Shown here: positions 24,901-34,300 of the stretch, one piece after another
How positions within the stretch are numbered: the first letter of the stretch is position 1
Layout: each line of letters starts with the position of its first letter
NCBI GenBank assembly: GCA_947477885.1
Contig: CANJUD010000012.1
Coordinates: 1-64,000 of the forward strand
DNA length: 64,000 bases
Direction of reading: 5' to 3'
Source: Bacteroidota bacterium
GTDB lineage: Bacteria; Bacteroidota; Bacteroidia; UKL13-3
Position numbers and translations under genes: made by a program
The notes under the pieces: model-generated
Database searches by the model: none
What the model was told of the DNA's origin: nothing
What the model saw: only the letters and a program-made list of their open reading frames with translations

Positions 24901-25053
24901 CTCCAATATACGCCCGATACGTGTGGCAAGAATCTGTGTCTTGCCCGTGCCTGGACCAGCAATTACGAGCACTGGGCCTTCTATCTGATCAACTGCTTGG
25001 CGTTGGGCTTCGTTCAGTTTATTATATGCGTCTTGGTATGGAGTTGTTGACAT
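21904..25053 (-). CDS. UvrD/Rep-type helicase with C-terminal Fe-S PD-(D/E)XK nuclease
   Basis: About 1049 residues from ATG 25053 (an upstream in-frame ATG at 25095 adds 14 residues). SF1A motifs in order: GPGTGKT, VDEFQDTND, GDDDQSIYRFQGAN, LQDNYRSN, FTTAHSSKGLEFEHVF, and RRLFYVGMTRAKK. The C-terminal ~230 residues carry an AddB/RecB-type nuclease: SVSHLNAYLECPIGF, VIDYKTGKFEK, and a cysteine cluster CGKCDWC near the end, which with the Cys of ECPIGF gives the four Cys of an Fe-S nuclease. Likely works in double-strand-break processing or mismatch/replication repair. A TAnnTTTG element is at 25110-25117. Confidence 0.88.
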   Translation of the reverse strand: MSTTPYQDAYNKLNEAQRQAVDQIEGPVLVIAGPGTGKTQILATRIGRILEADTTHAAPENILCITYTNAGVVAMRKRLLGMIGPDAYRIKIETFHSFCNDIIQQNAADFGLREMSPVTEIEVIELLRKMIDKLPLSHPLKRQGGAPYYDVAHLQKLFSVMKHENWMPDYIETKAKEYIIEVESNNTNPEFYYQKKYKQFNAGDAKPKPNFDLRQGMEQLIAAANLCPVYNEQLKELGRYDFNDMILWVLQLFKDRPHVLQTSQERYQYILVDEFQDTNDAQNQLVQMLCSYWPNPNIFVVGDDDQSIYRFQGANVANIFNFKQQYDAHLKVVMLQDNYRSNQHILDASKAVIDLNIERITRIAGFEKLDKKLIAKGKFANDIHQPVIINYPTETAEMAGVAKHIMELIEENTDPAEIAIIYREHRQVENLVKFFKQKEIPVSLQRKIDVLKEPFTQHLIKLLNYIKIQVDRPHSNDDLLFQLLHIDFLGFGPPVEAARFMAKWQKTPKTKGNINSLRIALENIATPEKPNLFSGLSEFEKTASKLADNINHWVPACANKTLLQFFEDVITRSGALKFALHHPERNLYLQQIHALHNYITIEEHKAPGLNIERFMQSLKLMTEYHITLEAVLNTGTGKGVKFTTAHSSKGLEFEHVFMVGLVGKYWEGSKKGDRFKFPPNILDHTQRQASQMAVNTDDLAIEESRRLFYVGMTRAKKGLYMSYYNNDNEGKESIPTRFVPEVEQAGIIIERPEADGDILAEALALVMEEQKETKPELLANEEMENLLGDYKLSVSHLNAYLECPIGFYYMYLLKVPTGSSPALSFGSTVHKALERYFNKNKEEKTFDNAEELVSFFTYEMYLRKHEFVAEEYERRIEYGIDVLKRYHAHFKDKWNPIIQTEVRMEAVIFNDIPLKGFIDKLEFDGSKATVIDYKTGKFEKAKLNRPDPENVDPELALGGDYWRQAVFYKILLDNDPKARSRGWNFDKAVYQFIEPDKDTKVFHEETLNIIHEETALLSGQIKDVYHRIKNHEFDKGCGKCDWCKLNRRD

Positions 25054-25109
25054 AAAGTTATGGGATATGTTATGGTTGACGGGTACACCAACCATGGACG
25101 ATTAAGGTA

Positions 25110-25137
25110 CAAATATAATTGGAATTGCTACATCAAA
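25110..25137 (-). promoter_or_regulatory. Putative promoter of the helicase gene
   Basis: Minus strand TATATTTG at 25110-25117 and a TTTG at 25134-25137, 16 bases apart. This is slightly short of the usual 19-23 spacing. Confidence 0.4.
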
Positions 25138-25204
25138 AGCAGTAGTTAATAAAATTTGGGGAAGTTGTGGATAGGTGGGGTTTTCTGAATCACGGAGTAG
25201 TCGT

Positions 25205-25218
25205 TCGCCGCGGCGGAA
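25205..25218. repeat. GC palindrome TCGCCGCGGCGGA
   Basis: Imperfect 13-14-bp member of the CCGCCGCGGCGG family, in the gap between two minus-strand genes. Confidence 0.7.
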
Positions 25219-25307
25219 CACAGAATGTACAGATTTTTCGGGGTGTTATAATTCGTAGTTCGACTCCACTAGGGACTACAAGATGTCGGGCTAAGCTGAG
25301 TCGAACC

Positions 25308-27404
25308 CTACTCCACCAACAAACTCTTACTCACACTACCCTTCTCAGTTACAAATATCAATTGATAAATTCCTTTACTTAAAGTATTGTTATATATGTT
25401 CCCAAGTTCGAAAGTTTGGCTATTGTTTGGAAGAAGCACGTTGGACAGTTGTTTTCCCGTCATATCAACTACAATTAAGCGGGTATTGTTATATATAGTT
25501 TCGGGTAATTTAATAGTTGCATTTCCGTTAGTTGGGTTAGGAAATATTTCTATATTGTTTGCTATTTCTACATTAGTAGTTGCTAAGGGGAAACCGCCGA
25601 TATTGATATTATCCATATAAAAGTTATTACCAACCCCGCTTGTAATAAACGTGAATTTGAGCATCAAATTTTGTACGGCTTGGTAACCACTCAAACTTAC
25701 TTTCTCCCTACGCCAATCGGCGGCTGATGCAGGAATGAAGGAACTGTTTTGTGACGTAGTGGTTTCTAATTTACCACCAGATTTTGAATATATATTATTC
25801 CAATTTATACCACAATCATTAGAGGCAAATACTTTTAAATTGTCAAAACTACTGGCACTGCGGCGTGAGTAGGAAATAAAAAATTCTAAATTTGCTGCCA
25901 ACTTTGTAGTCATATCAAAAGGCACTAATGAGAGTTCGCAATAATCGCCTGGATTAAAATTATTATAGTTATTGATGTATAAACATGAACTACTGTTATA
26001 TCCTGTTGTTTTATTTAGCTTAAAACCATTGCTACTATTAGTAGTGAAGGTACTTAACTCAGCAGGCAAGGCAGTATTGCTATCAAACCCAAATTGCCAA
26101 GGCGATTTATATCCCGAAATATTAGATATTACATTGATATATGCAGTTTTGGTTACTGAGTCTTTACCACTCGCATTTGAAACCACTAATTTTACATACA
26201 CAGTGCCTGCTTTGGTAAATGACACTGTAGGGTCTGCACTGTTATCAGTAGCGGGATTCCCATTTTCGAAATACCAAGTATAATTTGCAACTTTGCCCCG
26301 TGTACTGTTATCATAAAACTTAATCTGACTGCCCTGACATACATTAAGTAATGGGGTATAAAAATCGGCTTTGGGAATGCAGAGTGCTGTATTCGAAGTA
26401 TCATATACGCCTGTTGTTTTTAGATTTGCTACTGTAGAAATATTGGTTCTATAATTTTGAAAAATATAATCTATTACATCTTTTTGTCCTGCTGAAAACA
26501 TATTCTGGCATTTGCCATCTGCATAATCCATATAGTTTTCTGTTTGATCGGGAAGGTCGGGCACATCATTGGTGCAGCTGTTCCAATTACTAGCAGGGCA
26601 ACTTGAATTAGCCACATCTACTGGCGGAGTATCATATACATCTTCTGCTGGGAAAGTACCATTGCAACCACCTTGAAAAGTATGAAACAAACCCAACCAA
26701 TGTCCAACTTCGTGCGTAGCCACACGCCCCTTGTAACCGTTATTAGCAGCAGTTCCTATACTTCCAAAAAAATCACCGCGTATAATTACACCATCTGTTT
26801 TGGTAGCTCCTGAGCCTGGATAAGGAAACTGGGCATATCCTAAAACTGTTCCCCCTGTTCCACCGCCACCAACATTACCGTCTATGGTTTTCACAATCCA
26901 TATATTCAGATAATTACTTTTGGGCCATGGATTTAATTTACTTGCATCATTGGCAGTATTAGTCAATGAAGAATATATACGATCGATGCCATCGGTGCAA
27001 TTCCCTTGCGGGTCTTTGCTAGCCATGCGAAACTCTACTTCACAATCGGCAGCTACATTTTGAAAGGTGCTGCGGGTACTACTCGCATCTGCATTTTGGC
27101 GACGAAAATCGAGATTGATAATTCTTATTTGGTCGAGTATCTGGTCTCTCGAAATATTCTCAGAACCATACTGATGTAATACATGAACTACTACAGGTAT
27201 AATACGCACATTGGCACGAGCACTTTTTTGTGAATGGCCTGCCAATCGTATACCTTGTTGTGCATTGATGATTTCATTTTTTAAAGTCGCATTATTATTT
27301 AACTGCTTCTGAAAATATTCATCGGTGAGACATGATTGTGCTTGTGTTTTGAAATTGCTGAAAACAAAAATACTGACACTAATAATAACAAATAATTTTT
27401 TCAT
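25308..27404 (-). CDS. M43 metalloprotease with PKD domain and T9SS type A signal
   Basis: 698 residues. Signal peptide at residues 1-22 (ending KTQAQ). The metzincin zinc motif HEVGHWLGLFH (HExxHxxGxxH) sits at residues ~230-240 and is typical of pappalysin-type M43B proteases, with Cys pairs nearby. A PKD domain follows (PKADFYTPLL, YTWYFENGNP, FTKAGTVYVKLVVSN, residues ~350-420). The end is a T9SS type A signal: IEIFPNPTNGNATI, then LSKGIYQLIFVTEKGSVSKSL. It is a secreted or surface protease. A TAnnTTTG element is at 27434-27441. Confidence 0.93.
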   Translation of the reverse strand: MKKLFVIISVSIFVFSNFKTQAQSCLTDEYFQKQLNNNATLKNEIINAQQGIRLAGHSQKSARANVRIIPVVVHVLHQYGSENISRDQILDQIRIINLDFRRQNADASSTRSTFQNVAADCEVEFRMASKDPQGNCTDGIDRIYSSLTNTANDASKLNPWPKSNYLNIWIVKTIDGNVGGGGTGGTVLGYAQFPYPGSGATKTDGVIIRGDFFGSIGTAANNGYKGRVATHEVGHWLGLFHTFQGGCNGTFPAEDVYDTPPVDVANSSCPASNWNSCTNDVPDLPDQTENYMDYADGKCQNMFSAGQKDVIDYIFQNYRTNISTVANLKTTGVYDTSNTALCIPKADFYTPLLNVCQGSQIKFYDNSTRGKVANYTWYFENGNPATDNSADPTVSFTKAGTVYVKLVVSNASGKDSVTKTAYINVISNISGYKSPWQFGFDSNTALPAELSTFTTNSSNGFKLNKTTGYNSSSCLYINNYNNFNPGDYCELSLVPFDMTTKLAANLEFFISYSRRSASSFDNLKVFASNDCGINWNNIYSKSGGKLETTTSQNSSFIPASAADWRREKVSLSGYQAVQNLMLKFTFITSGVGNNFYMDNINIGGFPLATTNVEIANNIEIFPNPTNGNATIKLPETIYNNTRLIVVDMTGKQLSNVLLPNNSQTFELGNIYNNTLSKGIYQLIFVTEKGSVSKSLLVE

Positions 27405-27433
27405 GGAATATAATAATGCTAAATCTAAAGGGT

Positions 27434-27441
27434 CAAAAATA
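27434..27441 (-). promoter_or_regulatory. Bacteroidota -7 element for the M43 protease
   Basis: Minus strand TATTTTTG, 30-37 bases before the ATG. Confidence 0.45.
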
Positions 27442-27546
27442 ATGCTTATTTGTGAAAGTTAACTGTTCGTTGCGTAAAATGGTTGCAATATTGGATTCGG
27501 GGGCGGGCTTCCTGAATTCACAATTCCTAATTCCCAAATCCTACAT

Positions 27547-27554
27547 TACCTTTG
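27547..27554 (+). promoter_or_regulatory. Bacteroidota -7 element immediately before rbfA
   Basis: TACCTTTG ends five bases before the rbfA ATG (27559), so the message is probably leaderless. Confidence 0.5.
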
Positions 27555-27558
27555 CACC

Positions 27559-27921
27559 ATGGCTTCCATCCGACAAGAAAAATTTGCAAGACTTTTACAG
27601 CGTGATTTGTCAAACATCATACAGCAACGTACCCACAGTTATTTCGAGGGTAAAATGCTAATGGTGAACGATGTAGAAGTATCTCCCGATTTGGGATATG
27701 CGAAAATTTATTTGGGATTTATCAACCAAACCGAGAAGGATTATTTACTTGGATTGGTACAATTTTACTCCAAAGAAATAAGGCACGAACTTGCACAGAA
27801 AATTAGGAACGAAGTACGCAAAATTCCAGAGCTCACTTTCTATATTGACAATACTTTGGACAATGCGTTGAAGATGGAGAAGATATTGGAGAAGTTGAAG
27901 GAAAACGATGAACTGAAATAG
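27559..27921 (+). CDS. rbfA: Ribosome-binding factor A
   Basis: 120 residues, the usual RbfA length. It matures the 16S rRNA 5' end and helps 30S assembly. Visible: RQEKFARLLQRDLSNIIQQ at the start, the KH-like central part VNDVEVSPDLGYAKIYLGF, and the C-terminal IPELTFYIDNTLDNALKMEKIL, matching the conserved P-x-L-x-F-x(2)D-x(4,5)-A pattern. An ATG upstream in another frame is a shadow. It is separated from the next plus-strand gene by a heptamer array. Confidence 0.93.
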   Translation: MASIRQEKFARLLQRDLSNIIQQRTHSYFEGKMLMVNDVEVSPDLGYAKIYLGFINQTEKDYLLGLVQFYSKEIRHELAQKIRNEVRKIPELTFYIDNTLDNALKMEKILEKLKENDELK

Positions 27922-27930
27922 TAAATAGTA

Positions 27931-28063
27931 AACAGTAATCAGTAGTCAGTAAACAGTAAACAGTAATCAGTAGTCAGTAGTCAGTAAACAGTAAACAGTA
28001 GTCAGTAGTGCTGACGCCGAATGGCACTGACTACTGATTACTGACTACTAACTACTAAAAATA
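27931..28063. repeat. Heptamer array with inverted second arm
   Basis: Eleven perfect consecutive 7-bp units of [AA/AT/GT]CAGTA (27931-28007). A unique centre containing GCCGAATGGCACTG follows, then inverted arm TACTGAT/TACTGAC-type heptamers to ~28063. The structure can fold into a long, imperfect hairpin. Confidence 0.85.
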
Positions 28064-28105
28064 TAAATCATTAAATCAAACCTCGTTAAATCATAAAATA
28101 ATACT

Positions 28106-28912
28106 ATGCATTACGATCCCATAAAAGACGGCCTTGGCAGATTTTTTAATAAGAGCACAGGAAGCCGCAAATTTTTCTACAAACTATTGGACCTTTTGTT
28201 ACTGCGTTGCTGGCATATTCATAGCGAGTTGCGTGCATGGCTAAAAGAAAATCCAAACAAAACAGAAGTACTAGATGCTGGCTCTGGTTTCGGACAATAT
28301 AGTTTTTGGATGGCGAATAAAAATAGTAAATTCAATATTACTTCGGTAGATGTAAAAGAAGATTACTTGGCCGACTGCAGTGTGTTTTTTAAAGACTGCG
28401 GTTTGAATAATGTGAAATTTGAAGTCGGTGATCTCACCAATTTCCCGCGTAAAGATTCATACGATTTGATTGTGTGTGTGGATGTGATGGAACATATATT
28501 GGAAGATGTGGAAGTGTTCAAACATTTTTATACCAACTTAAAACCCGGTGGCATGATGCTCGTGTCAACCCCCAGCGACCAAGGTGGTAGCGATGTGGGC
28601 GATGATAGTGATGAATCATTTATTAGCGAACATGTGCGTGATGGTTATAATATTAATGAGATACAAGACAAACTTCGATTAGCTGGTTTTACCAAAACTT
28701 CTGCTAGATACAGTTATGGTACACCGGGCAAAATTTCTTGGAGATTATCTATGAAATATCCTATTCAAATGCTTAATACTTCTAAATTGTTTTATATCAT
28801 TATTCCATTTTGGTACTTGGTATTTTATCCGTTTTGTTATATATTAAATTGGATGGATACATTAGGCTCACACAAGACCGGAACAGGTTTGATAGTGAAA
28901 GCTTGGAAATAG
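28106..28912 (+). CDS. Class I SAM-dependent methyltransferase with C-terminal membrane helix
   Basis: 268 residues. Motif I is VLDAGSGFGQYSFWMA (~54-69), motif II region ITSVDVKEDYL, motif IV YDLIVCVDVMEHILEDVE and post-IV LKPGGMMLVSTPS, all as in class I methyltransferases. The C-terminus has a hydrophobic stretch (IIIPFWYLVFYPFCYILNW, residues ~230-250), suggesting membrane attachment, which points to lipid or quinone-like or cell-surface substrates. It is not UbiE/MenG by length and I cannot name the substrate. Confidence 0.8.
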   Translation: MHYDPIKDGLGRFFNKSTGSRKFFYKLLDLLLLRCWHIHSELRAWLKENPNKTEVLDAGSGFGQYSFWMANKNSKFNITSVDVKEDYLADCSVFFKDCGLNNVKFEVGDLTNFPRKDSYDLIVCVDVMEHILEDVEVFKHFYTNLKPGGMMLVSTPSDQGGSDVGDDSDESFISEHVRDGYNINEIQDKLRLAGFTKTSARYSYGTPGKISWRLSMKYPIQMLNTSKLFYIIIPFWYLVFYPFCYILNWMDTLGSHKTGTGLIVKAWK

Positions 28913-28938
28913 CCCTTCGACTACGCTCAGGGCAGGCT
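28911..28938. repeat. Dispersed CCCTTCGACTACGCTCAGGG repeat
   Basis: The 20-mer is identical, inverted, to 5015-5034 inside the menE-like gene. It lies just before xerC. Confidence 0.8.
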
Positions 28939-28978
28939 AAACTTGGATAATATATATATAATAAAAAGCTATTATATA

Positions 28979-29869
28979 ATGAACATCGAAACTGCTCAAA
29001 CTATATATATAGATTATCTCAAATTTGAGAAGAAAGCATCGCCACATACTGTTGCTGCCTATGAGACAGATTTGGGACAGTTTTTTCCTTTTGTAAAAGC
29101 AGATTTTGATATAGAAAACTTGGAAGAAATTTCTCACCAAGTTATTCGAAGTTGGCTGGTACAACTGATGGGCGATGGGATTAGTCCACGGTCGGTAAAT
29201 AGAAAAATTACCTGTTTGCAAAGTTTTTTTAAGTATCATATAAGGTTGGGAAATATTATACAAAATCCGATACAAAAAGTACAAAGACCCAAGCAAGGAA
29301 AAAAACTTCCTGTATTTATCGACGAACAAAATATCAATGATTTTTTGAATATCAAAAGTGAAGAGAATGATTTTGCCACGCAACGTGACCAAATGATTTT
29401 ACTGTTACTATATCATTGCGGAATCCGTCGGGCAGAGTTGGTGGGATTGAAAGCTGCGGATGTAGATTTATTGCGTGGACAAATTAAAGTTCTTGGCAAA
29501 AGAAACAAAGAACGAATCATTCCTATATTAAAAGAATTGCAAGAAGCTATTAAAGAATATATCATCGCAAAAAAAGAAAAAAGTTATGATAATGCAGAAT
29601 TATTATGCAGTGATAAAGGTGTAGCACTAAGCACCGGAATGGTATATACCAAAGTAAAATTTTTCTTATCTCAATTTACTACTTTGCAGAAGCGAAGTCC
29701 GCATGTGCTGCGGCATACGTTCGCTACACATATGCTCAATCACGGAGCCGATTTGAATGCGATAAAAGAACTACTCGGCCATGCAAATTTAGCCGCCACA
29801 CAAGTATATACCCATAACAGTTTCGAACGTCTAAAATTGCAGCATAAGCAAGCACACCCGAAGGGATAA
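28979..29869 (+). CDS. xerC: Tyrosine recombinase XerC/D
   Basis: 296 residues from ATG 28979; the in-frame start at 28943 is in the repeat/AT leader and less likely. An N-terminal SAM-like core-binding domain (KASPHTVAAYETDLGQFFPF) is followed by a complete catalytic set: Arg in YHCGIRRAELVGL, Lys region VLGKRNKERIIPI, HxxR in SPHVLRHTFATHML, and GHANLAATQVYTH with the nucleophilic Tyr. It resolves chromosome dimers with its partner at dif. In contrast to the recombinase remnant at 1536, all active-site residues are present. Confidence 0.92.
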   Translation: MNIETAQTIYIDYLKFEKKASPHTVAAYETDLGQFFPFVKADFDIENLEEISHQVIRSWLVQLMGDGISPRSVNRKITCLQSFFKYHIRLGNIIQNPIQKVQRPKQGKKLPVFIDEQNINDFLNIKSEENDFATQRDQMILLLLYHCGIRRAELVGLKAADVDLLRGQIKVLGKRNKERIIPILKELQEAIKEYIIAKKEKSYDNAELLCSDKGVALSTGMVYTKVKFFLSQFTTLQKRSPHVLRHTFATHMLNHGADLNAIKELLGHANLAATQVYTHNSFERLKLQHKQAHPKG

Positions 29870-29877
29870 GTGAACTA

Positions 29878-31329
29878 TTATAACTTAATAAATTTAAGTT
29901 TCAGCTCTTGATTATTATTATACACATAAATATAATATACACCCGAGGGTAAGTATTGCATATCAAGCTCCATATTATTTATTATAGTTACTTGATTTCG
30001 ATAAACCACTTCTCCTAAACTATTTGAAACCATTAGTTCGCAATCGGGGAAGGTATTTTGATGCGTATTGAACAATATTTTATGCGTTGCAGGGTTCGGA
30101 TACAATTCCATATGCATTTGCACTTTATCTACAATTAAAGTTGAAACGCGACCATCATTGGTATCAATTTTATAAGCAAACAATTGGGCAATATGATAGG
30201 TTCGACCTACATAATCATCAATGCTGTGCCCAGCTTTTGCAGGGTTTGCCACCTGTGTAATACAATCGGCACTATTGGTGGTACTGTCAAAAACTACTAC
30301 GGGCATATTGAGTCCTGCGGTTCGATATGAACCTATCATATTTTTGATTTCGCTACTACCATTTACTTGTGGCCTGTTAATTAAATAAGCACACCCTGCA
30401 TTAGTTACAGCACAATATGCCAAGCCCGCATATAATAAGTTACGCCCATAGGGTACCAACAAGTCGTTTGGCTGGTGATACATATATAATAGTGGAGGCG
30501 ATGAATACGTATATTTTGAAAACAAATCAGGAAGAATGCCCCCATAAAAACTTGCCAATCCTTTAATAGCATATACTTTGGAGTTCAAATTTAAATCGCC
30601 ATAGATACTGCCCAAATCGGGGCGTGTCAACTTCATAGAGGCTATGGAGGTGGCCAAATTGTAACCTTTTATACAGGGTGTTTCCAAATCAATATAAGGG
30701 GCTTTCATGCTTGATTGTTGGCCATATATTGAATCCTTTTCTGCTGGGTCATCTAAAAATGCAGCACTTAGTGCAATAAATCCACCGGCACTTTCTCCAA
30801 TTAAAAATACATTATTTGCATTGATATGATAAGCAGTATCATTTATCAAAAACCGTATCGCTCCTTTGGCATCTTGCGTGGCACGATAGATGGCTCTATA
30901 ATACTCAACGGTATCTTGGGCATTCAAACAATCCCATGGCAGACCCAGCTGTGTTACATTACAATGCCATTTGCTATTAGTATTAAACATCCCTAAACGG
31001 TAATTTATTGAAGCAGTGACATAGCCTCTTTTAGCAAATTCTTTTAACATACGTTGCTGTATAAAATCGTCTTTACTACCTGCTATAAAAGCACCACCAT
31101 GTATAATAATCATGAGTGGTCTTCCATACTTTGGGAAAGTATCATTGCTTGGCAAGCAAACATCCAAAGTTAAATCTCTGGAGGTACCTGCAAAATCAAC
31201 CGCACTTCCATATGAAATATTTTTAAATTGTTGTATACTGTAGCTGGTATCCACCCACTTTTGACCATGGATAGCACCGAAAATAAAAATAAAAAAAACG
31301 GAAAATAAAATTACTTTTTTCATTATCAT
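29878..31329 (-). CDS. Secreted alpha/beta-hydrolase (esterase) with T9SS type A signal
   Basis: 483 residues. Signal peptide 1-22 (FSVFFIFIFGAIHGQ); the third codon is a second ATG and either may start it. Oxyanion motif HGGAFIAGS (~77-85), nucleophile elbow GESAGGFIALSAA (~175-187) and a possible catalytic His in AGHSIDDYV. This matches the carboxylesterase-type alpha/beta-hydrolases. The C-terminus is a T9SS type A tail (MELYPNPATHKILFNTHQN, then YLPSGVYYIYVYNNNQELKL). The next minus-strand gene, three bases away, is the M1 peptidase, so the two form an operon. Confidence 0.88.
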   Translation of the reverse strand: MIMKKVILFSVFFIFIFGAIHGQKWVDTSYSIQQFKNISYGSAVDFAGTSRDLTLDVCLPSNDTFPKYGRPLMIIIHGGAFIAGSKDDFIQQRMLKEFAKRGYVTASINYRLGMFNTNSKWHCNVTQLGLPWDCLNAQDTVEYYRAIYRATQDAKGAIRFLINDTAYHINANNVFLIGESAGGFIALSAAFLDDPAEKDSIYGQQSSMKAPYIDLETPCIKGYNLATSIASMKLTRPDLGSIYGDLNLNSKVYAIKGLASFYGGILPDLFSKYTYSSPPLLYMYHQPNDLLVPYGRNLLYAGLAYCAVTNAGCAYLINRPQVNGSSEIKNMIGSYRTAGLNMPVVVFDSTTNSADCITQVANPAKAGHSIDDYVGRTYHIAQLFAYKIDTNDGRVSTLIVDKVQMHMELYPNPATHKILFNTHQNTFPDCELMVSNSLGEVVYRNQVTIINNMELDMQYLPSGVYYIYVYNNNQELKLKFIKL

Positions 31330-31332
31330 AAA

Positions 31333-34300
31333 TTACATAAAATTGTTTATTCGGATATTTTTACGATGGGTTGAATTAATTCTATTTAAATCTAAGTTAA
31401 AGCATATTGTATTAAAAAACGATTTATAAATAGATGGATTTAATTTATAAAAATCATGCATAGATTTACTATATAATAGTGGTATATAAATTGTTAATCC
31501 TTTATCGATTATGGGCAATGAAATGCCGGCACAATATAAAGAAGTAACTGCCTCTGTCTTTGTACTTAAATTCAAACCATTATAGACACTTACATCGGCA
31601 TAAATTCTAAAGGGTATTTTTCCAGGCAAGGGTAATTCAAAATTGGCGGCGGTAAGCCAACTGCTGCTCATAAAATTTCCAGCCATAGGTATATGCATAT
31701 TACCATCGCGGGTGAGCACTTGTTGCGACCAAATATTATTACCATATACTTGCTCGTTTCTACCGGGCATCAAATGGTCGTAGGTAAAATCTTGCATACC
31801 TGAATTACCCGATGCGTATAAATTTGACCTGTCACCTAAATAAGTAGAATTGCTTTTTACTATACCACCAAAAAACCTATAATATAATTTCTTTTTTATA
31901 TTGAAATTAAAATGCCCGGATGCAGTTGCTTGCAAGCGGCTTGTATTGCCTGTTAAGGCTTTCACTTGGTAAGTAATAGGATTAAGCTTGCTATTATCTT
32001 TTGAATTAAATTCTATATATGTATAAGTACTAAAACTCATCACTCTTGATGTGGTTTGTATATTTTTCCCACTTTCCTCAATTCCAAGTATACCAAATGT
32101 CAAATTGTTGTCTCTTAAACTCCTTGGATTCTTTTTACCGAACAATAATTTCACATACAAATCTGTACGACTATAAGAAATTAAAGTATCATTATTATTT
32201 TTGGAAACTTTGATTTTACCGCTACTAAAACGTCGAAAATTCACACCCACTTCCACCATATATATTTTCTTCTTTCCAGTTTTAATAAACTTGGTCACAT
32301 CGCCCATGCCACCTAAGCGTTGGCTTTTGAAACCATATACCGGCATTAATGTATATTGCAAACTGCGTAAAGGAACTATTTCATTACTTAACATAAAACC
32401 TAGCATCAATCCATCATATTTATTTGCTAATATCATAGGGTCTAGATAAATATTATGATCGTTGCTTTGACCAATACCCAATAATTTTATATGAGAAGGT
32501 TCTTTGCCCTTGAATAAAAACCCACGTTTTATATAATTGTTTTTGAGGTTGTTTTCCATCATATAATGTCCTGTATCTATCTTCACCCACTTCCAGTCGT
32601 TACAAGGCACTTCAAAAGTTTTCTTTCCCTTAAAGCCTTCAAATGTGTATGCTTTTTCTTCCCCTATTTTTGTTTTTGTATTAATAAATACGGGGCTTTC
32701 TACACCACCTTTGTTCTTTATGGTTATATATAATTTATCTTGTAATTGTTTTGCTTTCACAAGTTTGTAATCTACCGTTTTCGTAGTGCCAATTAATATA
32801 TCAAAAAACCAATCTAATTTCTTTCCGCTCACCCTTTCAAATACTTCACGAATATCTCCAGGCAATGGATGTTTGAATTTCCATATATTATAATACTCAC
32901 GCATACATTTATCCATCATTTCATTGCCCAAATATTCACGCAGATAATTAAATACCAAAGCTGTTTTACCATATACAATTGCTCCGTAATTCCCATCGGT
33001 ATAATCGGCTGCATGTCCCTCTATTTGCTGGTCTACACCTGCAAATTGTTGCATTTGATATAATATATAATGTTGGTCGATATCGCTCAATTCTTTTACA
33101 CCTGCATAAGTTTTTACTGCATTATTACTATCCAATCTGTTTTTGTACCAATCTTCATAAAACGAATTAATTCCTTCATCCATCCATGGGTGTTCACGTT
33201 CGTTACTGCCCAGTATTCCATAAAACCAATTATGCCCTACTTCATGTTCTATAGTAGTTGCATCCAAAGTGGGCATTACTGTAATAGTTGGGTACTCCAT
33301 GCCACCGCCCGCTAGCAATGGGCCTTGCACCACGGTAACTACATCATAAGGATACTCACCCACGTGACTTCCCAAAAACTCTACGGTATTTTTAATTGTT
33401 TTAAGTGCCCTGCTATAACTTTTAGTTTTATCGAAAGCATCTTTGTCTGTAATTTTTTTTGTTTTAGCTATATAATATACTTTACTCACTACTTTCCTTC
33501 CACTCTTTAATATAATATCCTCACTTACTATTCTGAAATCTGGATTGGCAAACCAAGCAAAATCATGTACTTTATCTTGTTTATATATACTAGTAGTTGT
33601 GCCATCATTATTATTTATTTTGCTTTGTTCATTGCCTGTTGCAGCAATTATATATTTTGTGGGAACAGTTATCTTTACATTAAAAGATCCGAACTCACTA
33701 TAAAATTCTCCTTGGTCCAAATACGGAATCGGGTTCCAACCCGCCGCATCATATACTGCAGGTTTTGGGTACCATTGGGTGATATTAAAATTATAGTTTT
33801 CTGTTTCTTTATCATAACCCCAACCCAAGCGTGAAAATACTTTAGGGATTTGTACACGAAAGGGAGTTTCTATGGTGCATGCATCGCCGGGGGCTAGTGG
33901 CATGGGAAGTATTAGCAATACAAAATCAGTTCCCAGCCCACCTAGTGTTGGCTGTGTTTTAGAAAATTTGTCCATTTTATTTTTTGCCGCAATACCATTC
34001 ACAAAAAAACTCAAAGAATCTATATAACCTTTGCAACTATCTGGAGCAAAATAAAAATCCAAACTTCCATTTTGTACCTGCTGTTTGGCAAATTCAGTCT
34101 CATTATTTTGATAGGCATTGGGCCACAAATGAATATATATTTCACGCAGCGTTTCAGGCGAGTTATTAGTATAAGCCATTTTGATTTTGCCATTTAATTG
34201 TCGTTTTATATCGTCCAGTTTTACTTCAATATCATAGTCGCACTGCTGTTGCCAAGTGCTTTGTTTGCTCACTTGTTGGGCATGTGACGGTAAGTTGTTG

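Noticed and set aside
27931-28063. CRISPR array
   Set aside because: The 7-bp units are directly joined with no unique spacers, and there is no cas gene in the window.
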